Below the pieces are notes generated by a model. The model saw only the letters and a list, made by a program, of their open reading frames with translations. It searched no databases and was not told where the DNA came from. Shown in pieces: positions 1-10,363 of a stretch of 64,000 bases of DNA. The stretch is from Agrobacterium tumefaciens (GTDB lineage Bacteria > Pseudomonadota > Alphaproteobacteria > Rhizobiales > Rhizobiaceae): assembly GCA_025559845.1 (NCBI GenBank), contig CP048469.1, positions 248,001 through 312,000 of the forward strand, read 5' to 3'. A program made the position numbers and the translations under genes. Position 1 is the first letter of the stretch; each line of letters begins with the position of its first letter.

Positions 1-1076
1 GTTCGCTTGGTGCCCGCAACGGTGTTGTCTGTGGTGCGATTGAGCACAAGATGGGTATTCACGGCAATTCCACCTGCGTCATGAACTACGATGACGCGAC
101 CGGGTATCTGATCGGCGCGGAGAACAAGGGCCTTTCGGCCATGTTCGTGATGATGAACGAGGCTCGCCTTGGTGTTGGCCTGCAAGGGCTTTCGATCGGT
201 GAAATCGCCTATCAGAACGCTGCCGAATATGCCCGCGACCGCATCCAGGGCCGTTCGCTCACCGGTGCGAAAAACCCGGACAGGAAGGCCGATCCGATCA
301 TCGTTCATCCGGATGTGCGCCGTACATTGATGACGATCCGCGCCTTTAACGAGGCAGGTCGCGCTTTCCTGCTTTGGACGGCGTTGCAGTCGGATATCGC
401 CCATCGCTCACCGGACGAGAAGGAGCGGCAGACGGCGGACGATTTGCTCGGCCTGGTCACGCCGATCCTGAAGGGTGTGTTGACCGACAAGGGCTTCGAT
501 CACGCAGTTGCAGCCCAGCAGGTCTTTGGTGGCCACGGATACATCGAAGAACATGGCATGAGCCAATATGTTCGCGATGCGCGTATCACCATGATCTACG
601 AAGGTGCCAACGGCATTCAGGCGCTCGATCTGGTTGGCCGCAAGCTCGGTCTCAACGGTGGCCGTGCCGTCATGGCGCTCTTCAAGGAGATCGGCGATTT
701 CTGCGAGGAGAACCGTGCGGATGAAAGCCTGGTGCTTTACACCAAGGGTCTGAAGAAAGGCTTGAACGACCTTCAGGCTGCGACCATGTGGTTCATGCAG
801 AACGCCATGGCCAAGCCGGACAATGCCGGGGCCGGTTCGACCGACTACATGCACCTCTTTGGCCTTGTGGTTCTGGGCTATATGCACGCCCGCATGGCAA
901 AGGCTGCGCAGGCAGCGCTCGCGTCCGGTGCCGCATCGGACGAGCAATACCTCAAGAACAAGCTTGTCACAGCGAAGTTCTTCATGGAGCGTATCCTGCC
1001 GGAAACGGTACTGCGCAAGGCCCGCATTGAAACCGGTGCCGATACGACGATGGAACTGGCTGCCGAAGCATTCTGA
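1..1076 (+). CDS. Acyl-CoA dehydrogenase, C-terminal part (start outside window)
   Basis: The reading frame is open from base 3 with no stop before it, so the gene begins left of the window and only about 357 C-terminal residues are seen. The stretch GGHGYIEEHG followed by MIYEGANGIQ is the C-terminal acyl-CoA dehydrogenase signature; the Glu in YEG matches the usual catalytic base. The long tail after it fits the FadE5-like subgroup with an extra C-terminal domain. The family oxidises acyl-CoA to trans-2-enoyl-CoA with FAD. Thiolase and FadB-type genes follow on the same strand with 37-bp and 16-bp gaps, so this is the first known step of a beta-oxidation operon. Chain-length preference cannot be read from the sequence. 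Confidence 0.9.
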   Translation, partial: SLGARNGVVCGAIEHKMGIHGNSTCVMNYDDATGYLIGAENKGLSAMFVMMNEARLGVGLQGLSIGEIAYQNAAEYARDRIQGRSLTGAKNPDRKADPIIVHPDVRRTLMTIRAFNEAGRAFLLWTALQSDIAHRSPDEKERQTADDLLGLVTPILKGVLTDKGFDHAVAAQQVFGGHGYIEEHGMSQYVRDARITMIYEGANGIQALDLVGRKLGLNGGRAVMALFKEIGDFCEENRADESLVLYTKGLKKGLNDLQAATMWFMQNAMAKPDNAGAGSTDYMHLFGLVVLGYMHARMAKAAQAALASGAASDEQYLKNKLVTAKFFMERILPETVLRKARIETGADTTMELAAEAF

Positions 1077-1113
1077 TAAAGCTGGCGCCCGTGCGCCGCA
1101 GGGAGATTGAGAA

Positions 1114-2322
1114 ATGACCGAGGTTTATATTTACGATCACGTCCGCACACCGCGCGGACGCGGCAAGAAGGATGGTAGCCTGCACGAAGTGCCGTCCGTT
1201 CGCCTTGCCGCCAAGACGCTCGAAGCCATCCGCGACCGTAATGGACTGGACACGACCACCGTCGATGACATCATCATGGGCTGTGTTGATCCAGTCATGG
1301 ATGCTGGCGCCGTCATTCCGAAAGCCGCAGCTTTTGAGGCCGGCTATTCGACCAGGGCACCCGGCATGCAGATCTCGCGCTTCTGCGCGTCGGGTTTGGA
1401 CGCCATCAACTTCGCTGCTGGAAAGGTTGCAGCCGGTTCCGACGATATCGTCATTGCTGGCGGCGTCGAAAGCATGTCGCGCGTTGGCATGGGGATGTCT
1501 GGTGGCGCCTGGTACATGGACCCGTCGGTCAACTTCCCGGCCTTCTTCATGCCGCAGGGCGTTTCCGCTGATCTCATCGCCACCAAATACGGTTTCAACC
1601 GTGATGACGTGGACGCCTATGCGGTGGAAAGCCAGAAGCGCGCCGCCCACGCCTGGGAAAACGGCTACTTCAAAAATTCCGTCGTTCCTGTGAAGGACCG
1701 GAACGGCATCGTCATTCTCGACCGGGATGAGCATATGCGCCCGGGCACGGATATGCAGGCGCTTGCTTCGCTCAATGCATCCTTCCAGATGCCGGGTGAA
1801 ATGGGTGGCTTCGAAGCTGTGGGCATCATGGCGCATCCGGAAGTCGAGCGGATCAACTACGTCCACCACGCTGGTAATTCTTCCGGCATCGTCGATGGCG
1901 CGGCGGCAGTGCTGGTCGGCTCGAAGGCCGGTGGTGAATCCATGGGCCTGAAGCCGCGAGCACGGATCAAGGCGTTCGCAAATATCGGCTCCGATCCGGC
2001 TTTGATGTTAACGGGTCCTGTGGACGTAACGGAAAAGCTGCTGAAGAAGACCGGCATGTCGTTATCGGATATCGACCTGTTCGAACTTAATGAGGCCTTT
2101 GCGGCTGTCGTGCTGCGCTACATGCAGGCCTTCGATATCAGCCACGACAAGATGAACGTCAACGGTGGTGCAATCGCCATGGGTCACCCGCTGGGTGCCA
2201 CGGGCGCGATGATCCTGGGCACGGTGCTGGATGAACTGGAACGCCGTGATCTCAACACGGCGCTGGTCACGCTCTGCATCGGTGCAGGCATGGGCACGGC
2301 AACCGTCATTGAGCGCGTTTGA
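1114..2322 (+). CDS. fadA: Acetyl-CoA C-acyltransferase (beta-ketothiolase)
   Basis: A 402-residue thiolase of normal length. The nucleophilic Cys is C91 in [10 protein letters not shown], the catalytic His is in [14 protein letters not shown], and the second Cys is in CIGAGMG near the C-terminus, so the active site is complete. It cleaves 3-ketoacyl-CoA with CoA in the last step of beta-oxidation. A GGGAG ribosome site lies just before the ATG. The gene sits between an acyl-CoA dehydrogenase and a FadB/FadJ-type enzyme, which favours a degradative thiolase over the biosynthetic PhbA type. The symbol is by role; the neighbourhood does not distinguish FadA from FadI. Confidence 0.92.
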   Translation: MTEVYIYDHVRTPRGRGKKDGSLHEVPSVRLAAKTLEAIRDRNGLDTTTVDDIIMGCVDPVMDAGAVIPKAAAFEAGYSTRAPGMQISRFCASGLDAINFAAGKVAAGSDDIVIAGGVESMSRVGMGMSGGAWYMDPSVNFPAFFMPQGVSADLIATKYGFNRDDVDAYAVESQKRAAHAWENGYFKNSVVPVKDRNGIVILDRDEHMRPGTDMQALASLNASFQMPGEMGGFEAVGIMAHPEVERINYVHHAGNSSGIVDGAAAVLVGSKAGGESMGLKPRARIKAFANIGSDPALMLTGPVDVTEKLLKKTGMSLSDIDLFELNEAFAAVVLRYMQAFDISHDKMNVNGGAIAMGHPLGATGAMILGTVLDELERRDLNTALVTLCIGAGMGTATVIERV

Positions 2323-2338
2323 TTTCGGGAGGAAACCG

Positions 2339-4552
2339 ATGAGCTATACCAATTTCACCGTCGAAACCGACGCAGACGGCATTGCCCTTGTTACCTGGGA
2401 CATGCCGGAAAAATCCATGAACGTCTTTACGGCGCTGGTCATGGAAGAGTTGAATGCAATCGTTGACGCAACGGTCGCGGACACTGCCGTAAAGGCCGTT
2501 GTCTTCACCTCCGGTAAAAGCACCTTCTCCGGTGGCGCTGACCTTTCGATGATCAAGTCAATGTTTTCCTTCTACCATGAGGAAAAGGCCAAGAACCCGG
2601 ATCAGGCAGCGCAGAAGCTTTTTGATCTCGTCGGCAAGATGAATGGACTGTTCCGCAAGATCGAGACAAACGGCAAACCCTGGGTCTCTGCTATCAACGG
2701 CACCTGCATGGGCGGCGCATTTGAACTGTCGCTGGCCTGCCATGGCCGTGTGGCCTCGAACGCCAAGAGCGTCAAGATCGCCCTACCGGAAGTCAAGGTT
2801 GGCATCTTCCCCGGTGCTGGTGGCACCCAGCGTGTTCCCCGTCTGACAGATGCACAATCCGCCCTGCAGATGATGACGACAGGCCAGTCCTTGACCGCGC
2901 AGCGAGCCAAGGCCATGAACCTCGTACATCAGGTCGTGGAACCGGATCAGTTGATCGTGGCTGCCAAGCAGTTGATCAAGGACGGTCTGAAGCCTGTTGC
3001 TCCGTGGGACGAAAAGGGTTTCAAAGCCCCCGGCGGCGGCATCTGGACACCGGCGGCCGCGCAGCTTTGGCCGGCAGCCCCAGCCATCCTGCGGCGTGAA
3101 AGCGCCGGCAATTATCCGGCAGCGCTTGCCATCCTCAAATGCGTCTATGAAGGCCTGCAATTGCCCTTCGATACGGCATTGAAGGTCGAGCAACGCTATT
3201 TCACGGAAATTCTTCGTTCCAACGAAGCCTTCGCGATGATCCGCTCGCTGTTCATCTCCATGCAGGAGCTTGGTAAAGGCGCGCGTCGTCCTGCAGGCCA
3301 GCCGAAGAGCGACTTGAAACACGTCGGTGTTGTTGGCGCGGGCTTCATGGGAGCATCGATTGCTTATGTCACAGCCGTTGCCGGTCTCGATGTCACATTG
3401 ATTGACCGTGATGACGAAGCGGCTGCCAAGGGCAAGGTGACTTGCGAGGGATTGGTCAAGGACAGCATCGGCAAGGGCCGCATGACACAGGAGGAGGGTG
3501 CTGCCATCCTCGCTCGCATCACGCCGACCTCTGATTACGCTGCTCTGAAAACCGCTAACTTGGTGATCGAAGCTGTGTTCGAAGATCGCGATGTGAAAAA
3601 GGCGGTGATCGAGCAGGTGGAAGCGGTACTGCCGGAAGGGGCAATCTTTGCCTCCAATACGTCAACCCTGCCGATCACCGGTCTTGCAAAGAATTCCAGG
3701 CGTCCGCTTGATTTTATCGGTATCCACTTCTTCTCGCCCGTTGAGAAGATGATGCTGACGGAGGTTATCCTTGGCAAGGAGACTGGCGACAAGGCTCTGG
3801 CTGTCGCATTGGACTACGTTGCGAAAATCAAAAAGACACCGATCGTGGTCAACGATACGCGTGGCTTCTTCGTCAATCGCTGCGTTCTGCGTTACATGGC
3901 GGAAAGCTATGACATGCTGATCGAAGGCGTTCCTGCCGCAATGATCGAGAACGCCGCGAAGTTCGCGGGCATGCCGGTCGGTCCGCTGGCGTTGAACGAC
4001 GAGGTCGCCATCGACCTCTCCTACAAGATCCTCAAGGCCACCGTTACCGATCTGGGTGAAAAGGCTGTCGATCCGCGTCATATGGAGCTGGTCAGGAAGC
4101 TGGTGGAAGACGAAGGGCGTTTTGGGCGCAAGAATGCCAAGGGCTTCTACGACTATCCGCCGAAGCCTGCGAAGAAATCTCTCTGGCCGGACCTGAAGAC
4201 GCTTTACCCACAAAAGAAGCCGGAAGATGTGGACATGGACGTGCTGAAACAGCGCTTCCTGGTCACGGTTGCGCTTGAAGCGGCGAGAACGGTCGAAGAA
4301 GGCATCGTCACCGATCCGCGTGAAGCCGATGTCGGCTCGATCCTCGGTTTCGGTTTCGCACCCTATACCGGTGGCGCCTTGTCCTACATCGACGGAATGG
4401 GCGTGAAGACGTTCGTGGCTCTTGCTGAGAAGCTGGCGGGCATCTATGGCCCGCGCTTCCAGCCAACGCCGCTCCTGAAGGACATGGCGGCGAAAGACGA
4501 GACCTTCTACGGCCGGTTCGACCCCTACGCCGATGCCGCCAAGGCAGCGTAA
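2339..4552 (+). CDS. fadB: 3-hydroxyacyl-CoA dehydrogenase / enoyl-CoA hydratase (FadB/FadJ type)
   Basis: This 737-residue bifunctional enzyme does the hydratase and NAD-dependent dehydrogenase steps of beta-oxidation. The N-terminal crotonase domain (about 10-200) has the oxyanion motif FSGGADLS and two Glu residues placed like the hydratase pair (E129 in [10 protein letters not shown]151 in LPEVKVG). The dehydrogenase domain begins with [11 protein letters not shown] (about 330-340) and has the catalytic His at about H463 in [10 protein letters not shown]. The ATG at 2339 follows GGGAGGAAAC at good spacing and gives a normal N-terminus; an in-frame start at 2231 would overlap the thiolase gene and add unrelated residues. 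It is last in the operon and is followed by a terminator. Confidence 0.93.
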   Translation: MSYTNFTVETDADGIALVTWDMPEKSMNVFTALVMEELNAIVDATVADTAVKAVVFTSGKSTFSGGADLSMIKSMFSFYHEEKAKNPDQAAQKLFDLVGKMNGLFRKIETNGKPWVSAINGTCMGGAFELSLACHGRVASNAKSVKIALPEVKVGIFPGAGGTQRVPRLTDAQSALQMMTTGQSLTAQRAKAMNLVHQVVEPDQLIVAAKQLIKDGLKPVAPWDEKGFKAPGGGIWTPAAAQLWPAAPAILRRESAGNYPAALAILKCVYEGLQLPFDTALKVEQRYFTEILRSNEAFAMIRSLFISMQELGKGARRPAGQPKSDLKHVGVVGAGFMGASIAYVTAVAGLDVTLIDRDDEAAAKGKVTCEGLVKDSIGKGRMTQEEGAAILARITPTSDYAALKTANLVIEAVFEDRDVKKAVIEQVEAVLPEGAIFASNTSTLPITGLAKNSRRPLDFIGIHFFSPVEKMMLTEVILGKETGDKALAVALDYVAKIKKTPIVVNDTRGFFVNRCVLRYMAESYDMLIEGVPAAMIENAAKFAGMPVGPLALNDEVAIDLSYKILKATVTDLGEKAVDPRHMELVRKLVEDEGRFGRKNAKGFYDYPPKPAKKSLWPDLKTLYPQKKPEDVDMDVLKQRFLVTVALEAARTVEEGIVTDPREADVGSILGFGFAPYTGGALSYIDGMGVKTFVALAEKLAGIYGPRFQPTPLLKDMAAKDETFYGRFDPYADAAKAA

Positions 4553-4572
4553 TAAGATTGCTGATAAAACAC

Positions 4573-4600
4573 ACAGGCCCTTCGGGGCCTGTTTCTTTTT
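4573..4600 (+). terminator. Rho-independent terminator of the fad operon
   Basis: An 8-bp perfect stem (ACAGGCCC / GGGCCTGT) with a TTCG tetraloop is followed directly by TTCTTTTT. It lies 20 bp after the stop of the FadB-type gene. Confidence 0.93.
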
Positions 4601-4902
4601 CAGGATGTTGCACAAACGCGCGATGAGAGCCTTGGGAGGATATTTTATTGCAAGTGGCTGGTTTGATTTATGTTTGAGAAAGGAACGAGTGGGTTTCACC
4701 AACCGAAAGACAGCATTTTTTCAGCCGTGAGCAGGCTCTCCGGGGCGGATATTATGGTCATCCACAGGCTGAATAAAAAAACTGTCAAAAAAGTTCGAAG
4801 GGGTGCTTGCCATGTTCGAACAAGATGTTATAACCCCGCTCACTTTCGGGGCAGCGAGCTGCTTCAAGTCGCGAAAGCGAAGGTTCTTCAAGAGCCTAAA
4901 GT
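4601..4902. other. Intergenic region upstream of tRNA-Phe
   Basis: No convincing gene is seen. Short open frames here lack a ribosome site and recognisable families. The right half holds a plausible tRNA promoter (listed separately) and a leader with local self-complementarity around 4834-4855. Confidence 0.6.
4807..4834 (+). promoter_or_regulatory. Candidate housekeeping promoter of tRNA-Phe
   Basis: TTGCCA (4807-4812) and TATAAC (4829-4834) are separated by 16 bp and point towards the tRNA, about 70 bp ahead of it. This is a pattern match only. Confidence 0.45.
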
Positions 4903-4978
4903 GCCCGGATAGCTCAGTTGGTAGAGCAGCGGATTGAAAATCCGCGTGTCGGTGGTTCAAATCCGCCTCCGGGCACCA
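4903..4978 (+). tRNA. tRNA-Phe (GAA)
   Basis: A 76-nt cloverleaf with 7-bp acceptor stem GCCCGGA / TCCGGGC, D-loop AGCTCAGTTGGTAGAGC, anticodon arm GGATTGAAAATCC with GAA anticodon, T-arm with GGTTCAAATCC, and an encoded CCA end. Confidence 0.97.
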
Positions 4979-5522
4979 TTTATAATTTCTTGTCTCAGAT
5001 TTCTTTTGGTGCGGAAAAGTCAATCGACTGTTCCGCCTGTATTCTTCGATATGCTTTCGGGTCGTTCGATAGGCTTCCGTCTTCTGACGAGAGGTTGTCA
5101 ATTTCAGTCGTTTGCAATGCGTATGATACACTAAGTCGGCACATCAGTTCTTCCATGAGCAGCTTTAGGCCGGAGAGGATCTCAAAACAAAATGGCTGCA
5201 AGAGGCGGAAGTGATAACTGAAAATGAAGTAGAAAATTGGCACAGTACGGTAGGGCGCCATTATGTTGTGCACTACTTAACGTCTTGAAATCCTAACGCC
5301 TTCTTAATATTAGCGATCACTGAATAGCCTTCGGGCGCAAATGTGTTACAAATTCGTCACACGGCCAAAGCGTCGTATCACGGATATATAAGTACATTAG
5401 CAAATACGATTGCAGTTTTGTCTGACTTTCTGTCTCCTGTCGAGGAGCGCAGGCCTTGGCGGCGGTAACCTGACGTCCAAGATCTGCGTGGGTGGAAAAT
5501 AAAACTTTGACTGGAGGTCAAC
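4979..5522. other. AT-rich intergenic region before the porin gene
   Basis: No supported gene. A 92-codon minus-strand open frame (4995-5273) has no ribosome site, atypical codon use and no recognised family. The last 150 bases presumably carry the porin promoter; a TATATAAG stretch near 5384 is the best -10-like sequence, without a clear -35. CTGGAGGT just before 5523 is the porin ribosome site. Confidence 0.55.
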
Positions 5523-6620
5523 ATGAACATCAAGAGCCTTCTGATCGGCTCCGCTGCAGCACTTGCAGCAGTATCCGGCGCACAGGCTGCGGACGCTATC
5601 GTCGCTGCTGAGCCTGAGCCCATGGAATACGTTCGCGTTTGTGACGCTTTCGGGACCGGCTTCTTCTATATTCCCGGCACCGAAACCTGCTTGAAGTTCG
5701 GCGGTTACGTTCGTTTTCAGACGGACTTCGGTCGTAATGAATCTGGCACGTCCGACTGGAACACGTTCACGCGTGCCCAGTTCGAAATCGATACCCGCAC
5801 CGACACCGAACTCGGCGCTCTGCGTGGCTTCATCGGGTTCCGAGGCAATGCCGACAATGGTTCGTCCAGTGACAGCTCGGTATTTGTTGACCAGGCTTTC
5901 ATCGAACTCGGCGGTCTGAAGGTCGGTAAGTTCTACAGCTGGTGGGACGATGGTCTTTCCGGCGAGGCGGACGTTCTCTCCACCAACGCTCTGTTTAACT
6001 CCATTCGTTACACATACGATGCGGGTTCATTCTGGGCTGGTATTTCCGTTGATGAACTCGAGGGGACTTGGGATCAGTTTGCAACGATCACTGGGCCGGC
6101 CGATCCCGTCACCGGTGTCTTCCCTGTATCCTATGAAAACGACAATAACGTTGGTATCGCCCTCGGAGTAGGCGCAAAGCTCGGTGCGGCCTCGCTGCAG
6201 CTGATCGGCGGCTATGACACGGATCAAGAAGAAGGTGCCATTCGTCTGATCGCAACGGCTGATCTGGGCCCGGGTACACTTGGCTTGGCTGGTGTTTGGG
6301 CTTCCGGCGCAAATGCTTACTACGCAGAATCCGAATGGGCTGTTGCTGCTGAATACGCTATCAGGGCAACCGACAAACTAACCATCACCCCTGGTGCTCA
6401 GTATTTCGGTAACGTCGCTGACACGATTTCGGTGACGGGCATTGGCACGTCTTTCATCACCAACGACTGGTCGAACCGAGACGCTTGGCAAGCCGGCGTG
6501 ACTGTTGACTACAAGTTTACTGAGGGTTTGTCTGCCAAGGTCGCTGTGAATTACTTCGATGAAGACGATCTTGATACCGAAGAATGGAACGGTTTCGTTC
6601 GCCTTCAGCGTTCGTTCTAA
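5523..6620 (+). CDS. Outer-membrane porin, alphaproteobacterial Porin_2 family
   Basis: A 365-residue protein with a signal peptide (about 1-22, cleavage after GAQAA). Then comes the hallmark start of the rhizobial/Brucella porin family: a short acidic linker, two Cys residues (VCDAFG and TCLKFGGYVRF) and repeated amphipathic strands. It ends in Phe (LQRSF), the usual C-terminal signature for outer-membrane barrel insertion. The family forms trimeric water-filled channels for small hydrophilic solutes (RopA/Omp2b-like). It stands alone, with a CTGGAGGT ribosome site and its own terminator, so it is probably a monocistronic, highly expressed gene. Confidence 0.93.
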   Translation: MNIKSLLIGSAAALAAVSGAQAADAIVAAEPEPMEYVRVCDAFGTGFFYIPGTETCLKFGGYVRFQTDFGRNESGTSDWNTFTRAQFEIDTRTDTELGALRGFIGFRGNADNGSSSDSSVFVDQAFIELGGLKVGKFYSWWDDGLSGEADVLSTNALFNSIRYTYDAGSFWAGISVDELEGTWDQFATITGPADPVTGVFPVSYENDNNVGIALGVGAKLGAASLQLIGGYDTDQEEGAIRLIATADLGPGTLGLAGVWASGANAYYAESEWAVAAEYAIRATDKLTITPGAQYFGNVADTISVTGIGTSFITNDWSNRDAWQAGVTVDYKFTEGLSAKVAVNYFDEDDLDTEEWNGFVRLQRSF

Positions 6621-6646
6621 TATAATTTAGCATCTGTGAGCGAATG

Positions 6647-6680
6647 AGGCCCCGGCAGCACTGTCGGGGCCTATTTATTA
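6647..6680 (+). terminator. Rho-independent terminator of the porin gene
   Basis: AGGCCCCG / CGGGGCCT stem, extended by inner pairs around a GCAC loop, followed by ATTTATTA. It lies 27 bp after the porin stop. Confidence 0.88.
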
Positions 6681-7262
6681 GAAAATAATAATAAAGACAT
6701 GTTCATCGATTGCTTGTATTGTTTGCTTGATGTTCTGGCGGAGATCCACAGCCGGAAGGCTTTCGCTAGTTGATCCCAGTCAATCCCCTCGGCCTGTCCC
6801 TGGGTCGAGGGGGGCGGACGAGAGAACGATATCTCCCAAACTCTCCAAATCCTGTGCCGTCATACTGGCGACGGCAATTCTCTGTTTATTTAGGTCTTGC
6901 TGATATAAGCGACGCATGTTTCAATTCAGTTGCCTCTGTGGGAGGGGCAATGCTCGGACCTGTTCGCTGCCTCCAGCTGCGAGCAGGTCTCCGGTCTCGA
7001 GTCGGTTCACAATCAGCGTATAACTGGTTCCGACGGACATTATTATTTACGCGTTAAGCGTATCTTCCTTATTTCGTGGTGGGATGAGCCCTTAGGTTGT
7101 AATTTCAACCGGTGCGGATAAGAAGCAAGAAAATTTGTCTGTACTTTATTGATTCTTATTCCGCTTCAGAACTGAAACATGTCTGAACTGTCCAGATGGT
7201 GTCTGCCTGGCAATCGGACAGGGTTTGGCCAGCAATCACTCATTCAAAACCGCGAGGTGTTC
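6681..7262. other. Intergenic region between porin and GGDEF-EAL gene
   Basis: Short plus-strand open frames at 6770-7057 and 6930-7121 overlap each other, lack ribosome sites and match nothing recognisable. A CCCCTCG/CGAGGGG inverted repeat (6785-6812) has no T-run after it. No other structure is seen. Confidence 0.5.
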
Positions 7263-9242
7263 GTGTCGCACGTCGAATCGCATAATCTGGAAGACGCAAT
7301 CCGTCTTGATCAGTTGTATGCCGTGCGTAAAACGGTTTCGATTTCGATACCGGTCAACATCGTTCTCGGGATCGCTGCCGTTGTCATTGCAATCAACTCC
7401 GGCCGGACGACAACCGGTTTGGGCTGGTTTTTTGTCTCCTCTCTCGTCAATGTGTTCCGCTTCGGGTTTTGTCGTTATCCGATCAACACCGATAACGCTG
7501 GTCGTGTGCGCCTGCCGCAACTGAGCGTCAATCAACACCTGGTAATGCATGCTGTTTTCGCGCTGGCGTCGGGCATCGTTTGGGCCTCCATCCCCATTCT
7601 GTCTGACGGATACACCACCCCGGAAAGCCTGTTTTATTTGATCCTCGGCTGCGGTATCACGGCTGGTGCGGTGACCTACGGTTATTCCTTCGCCCCTATC
7701 GCGATATCCTTCATCACCCCTCCGATCCTGTCGGCTGTTGGCTGCTTTATCTGGGCGGGCGGGCTGGAGAGGAACTTGCTTGCCGCGACGATGGTGCTCT
7801 ATCTCGCCGCGCTGGTTCGCGGCGCGATCGTCGGCCAGCGGCTTGTCAGAAGTGACAGTCGTCTGAAGCACGAGGCGACGCTTCTGTCTCGTTCGCTGGA
7901 GGTCGCCAATGCCAATGCGATCAGTTTTGCCAGCCTCATGCAGCAGAGGGCTGTCCACGACCAGCTGACCGGTCTTCTGAACCGCAGAGGGTTTTCGGAG
8001 GCGCTTGAGCTTTTCGTTCCGACCAGGGAGCGTGGGTGCTTGATGCTGCTCGATCTGGACGGCTTCAAATCGGTCAACGACGCCTTCGGACACAAGGCGG
8101 GAGACCGTGTTCTGATCGAAGTCGCAAGACGATTACGCGCCACGGTCCCGGATGACATTCTTGTCGCCAGATTGGGCGGAGATGAATTTGCGGTCCTCTA
8201 CGATGACAGGAGCGTTGAAGAAGAGCCGGAAATTCTGGCGACACGATTGATCGCCGCCATCTCCATTCCCTTTTCGCAGCTCGATGCTGGCCGCGTCGGT
8301 GTCAGTATCGGCATTTATCAGGGTCGGACGCAGGATATCGACGAGATGCTGATCTATGCCGATACAGCGCTCTATTCGGCGAAGAAGGAGGGGCGAAACC
8401 GCTTCCGCATGTTTGATGAGGAACTGCGCCGACAGGCATTGATAAGGCGGGACATCGAGCGGGATCTGGCCACTGCGCTTGCGAAAGAAGAACCGGAAAT
8501 CTGGTTCCAGCCGATCATGCGGGACGGCGGCAGGAAGCTAGATACGCTGGAAGCACTTCTGCGGTGGAACCATCCTGAACATGGTTGGATTGACCCTATG
8601 GAGATCGTCGGCACTGCTGCGACATCAGGACTTTCCGAGACTCTGACCCGGTTCGTCCTGCGTGAAGTTATCAACATGATCCGTGTCCTCAAGGCACTGG
8701 GCATGACGGATGTCAGGGTGGCGATGAATGTGTCGCCGCGCGAAATGGCACAGATTGCCATCGATGAACTGGTCCTGAGGAAGCTTAAGGAAAAGGGTGC
8801 GCCTGCATCCATGCTTGAGCTTGAGATGACCGAGGAGGTTGCTGTCAATCCGCGTGCGGTTCAGGAGAAACTTGCCCGACTGAAAGCCGCCGGTGTCAGC
8901 CTCGCCATCGACGATTTCGGATCGGGTTATTCGTCACTCGGTTTGCTGCAGCAGTTTCATGTTCACCGCGTCAAAATCGACAAGTCCTTTATTGCTGGTG
9001 TCGCGGGCTCGGAAAAGGACCGCTCGCTGGTAGGCGCGGTTCTGGGTGTATCGAGAGCCTTTGGCTTTGATGTCGTCGCTGAAGGGGTAGAGCGCGAAGA
9101 GGACGTGGAAGCGCTTCGCGAGCTTGGCTGCTCGTTATTGCAGGGGTATTATTTCGCCAAACCCATGTCGTTCGAACAGGCTGTAAACTGGGCGAAGCGT
9201 CACCACGTCGGTAAACGGAATGGCGCTGCGCCGGAAACCTGA
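7263..9242 (+). CDS. Membrane GGDEF-EAL cyclic-di-GMP enzyme
   Basis: The protein has several N-terminal membrane segments (roughly the first 190 residues), then a GGDEF domain with intact LGGDEFAVLY and an EAL domain with intact EALLRW, IDDFGSGYSS, KIDKSF and QGYYFAKP. It could therefore both make and degrade c-di-GMP; the net activity cannot be told. No RxxD inhibitory site precedes GGDEF at the usual spacing. The GTG at 7263 is preferred because GAGGT lies 4 bases before it and the protein then starts MSHVESHNLED; an in-frame ATG at 7179 is possible but has no ribosome site. It ends 13 bp from the convergent phaG. A role in motility or surface attachment is likely from the neighbourhood but is inference. 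Confidence 0.9.
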   Translation: MSHVESHNLEDAIRLDQLYAVRKTVSISIPVNIVLGIAAVVIAINSGRTTTGLGWFFVSSLVNVFRFGFCRYPINTDNAGRVRLPQLSVNQHLVMHAVFALASGIVWASIPILSDGYTTPESLFYLILGCGITAGAVTYGYSFAPIAISFITPPILSAVGCFIWAGGLERNLLAATMVLYLAALVRGAIVGQRLVRSDSRLKHEATLLSRSLEVANANAISFASLMQQRAVHDQLTGLLNRRGFSEALELFVPTRERGCLMLLDLDGFKSVNDAFGHKAGDRVLIEVARRLRATVPDDILVARLGGDEFAVLYDDRSVEEEPEILATRLIAAISIPFSQLDAGRVGVSIGIYQGRTQDIDEMLIYADTALYSAKKEGRNRFRMFDEELRRQALIRRDIERDLATALAKEEPEIWFQPIMRDGGRKLDTLEALLRWNHPEHGWIDPMEIVGTAATSGLSETLTRFVLREVINMIRVLKALGMTDVRVAMNVSPREMAQIAIDELVLRKLKEKGAPASMLELEMTEEVAVNPRAVQEKLARLKAAGVSLAIDDFGSGYSSLGLLQQFHVHRVKIDKSFIAGVAGSEKDRSLVGAVLGVSRAFGFDVVAEGVEREEDVEALRELGCSLLQGYYFAKPMSFEQAVNWAKRHHVGKRNGAAPET

Positions 9243-9255
9243 GCGCCTGATGATA

Positions 9256-9600
9256 TCAGAGATGCTCGCGGTTTTCGGTGTTTTGCTCGGAGCGATCACG
9301 ATAGAGCGCGGAACGGCCGAGAAGCATCAGGGAAACCGGCGTTGTCACGGTCATGAAAATCCCGATGAAAATTTCATGGAAAACCAGGCGGTCGCCGGAG
9401 ATCGAAAAATAGATCATCGAGGCCATGACGATGCCGCCCGTGCCCCAGCTCGTGCCAAGCGTCGGCGCGTGCAGCCTTTCGTAAAAGCTGTTCAGCCTGG
9501 CCAGGCCGATCGTCCCGATCAATGTCAGAGATGCGCCAAGCAGAACGAAGAACGCCACCAGAAGGGCGCCCCAGAGCGGAAATTCAGCAGCGTTGCTCAT
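9256..9600 (-). CDS. phaG: Monovalent cation/H+ antiporter subunit G
   Basis: A 114-residue membrane protein with three hydrophobic segments. The central LNSFYERLHAPTLGTSWGTGG is the signature of the MrpG/MnhG/PhaG family. It is the last gene of the pha operon and overlaps phaF by 4 bases, indicating translational coupling. In Mrp-type antiporters the six or seven gene products form one inner-membrane complex exchanging Na+ or K+ for protons. No terminator is seen between it and the convergent GGDEF-EAL gene. Confidence 0.92.
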   Translation of the reverse strand: MSNAAEFPLWGALLVAFFVLLGASLTLIGTIGLARLNSFYERLHAPTLGTSWGTGGIVMASMIYFSISGDRLVFHEIFIGIFMTVTTPVSLMLLGRSALYRDRSEQNTENREHL

Positions 9601-9878
9601 TCAATCACCTCGCCACGCATCAGGAACTTTGAGAGCGCAACAGTCGAGACGAAGCCGAGGATCGCGATCAGCAGCGACGCTTCGAAATAGATGTCGTTGC
9701 CGGTGCGAAGGCCGAAGGTCAGCAAGAGCAACATCGCGTTCACATAAAGCGTGTCGACTCCGAGTACGCGATCTTGCGCGCGTGGCCCGATGGCGATCCG
9801 GTAGACCGAGATCGCCATGGCGATGGCAAGCATCAACTGTGCGAGTGAAAAGGACCAGAAAAGGATAATCGAACTCAT
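9597..9878 (-). CDS. phaF: Monovalent cation/H+ antiporter subunit F
   Basis: A 93-residue protein with three membrane helices. The stretch RIAIGPRAQDRVLGVDTLYVN is typical of MrpF/MnhF/PhaF. It overlaps phaE and phaG by 4 bases each. In the Mrp complex it is one of the small accessory membrane subunits; order and length match the family. Confidence 0.92.
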   Translation of the reverse strand: MSSIILFWSFSLAQLMLAIAMAISVYRIAIGPRAQDRVLGVDTLYVNAMLLLLTFGLRTGNDIYFEASLLIAILGFVSTVALSKFLMRGEVIE

Positions 9879-10363
9879 TCGAATATCTCCATCAGTAGTT
9901 TTTCATAGCGGGTCTTGATGAGGTTGATCCAGGCGGTTTCGTCAACGTCATCCAGAACGTGAATGAGAAGTGTTCCCTGGCTGGAATTGAATTCGAGCCA
10001 TGCGCTTCCCGGCGTGGAGGTCAGGATTGTAGCCAGTACCGCCAGACCCATCGGATCACGAATTTCGAGTGGCACTGTCAGGAAGCCTGATTTTCGATTC
10101 TTTTCCCGTTTGAAAAGAATGATCGTCATCACCGAGATATTCGACCTGATGATGTCGTAGAGCACGATCACGATCAACTTGACGAGAAGATGCCAGTTGC
10201 GAATGCGGGGTTTTGCCGGCCGCAATGATGCCATCGACCGCGAGGCAATGAGGGCAACCCCCGTGCCGAGCAGCAGATGACCGGGCGAAAAGCTGTTGAT
10301 TGTCATCCAGAAGATCACCAGCGAAGCGGTCAGCAGTGGGTAGGGCAGGATACGACTTATCAT
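9875..10363 (-). CDS. phaE: Monovalent cation/H+ antiporter subunit E
   Basis: A 162-residue protein with two N-terminal membrane segments and a cytoplasmic C-terminal part; LTSTPGSAWLEF is the conserved MrpE/PhaE core. It is coupled to its neighbours by 4-base overlaps. MrpE-type subunits are needed for assembly or full activity of the antiporter in the systems where this was tested. Confidence 0.92.
   Translation of the reverse strand: MISRILPYPLLTASLVIFWMTINSFSPGHLLLGTGVALIASRSMASLRPAKPRIRNWHLLVKLIVIVLYDIIRSNISVMTIILFKREKNRKSGFLTVPLEIRDPMGLAVLATILTSTPGSAWLEFNSSQGTLLIHVLDDVDETAWINLIKTRYEKLLMEIFE

Noticed and set aside
4995..5273. 92-codon minus-strand frame after tRNA-Phe
   Set aside because: No ribosome site, odd codon use, no recognised family.
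6785..6812. CCCCTCG/CGAGGGG inverted repeat
   Set aside because: No T-run and no nearby gene end; may be chance in GC-rich sequence.
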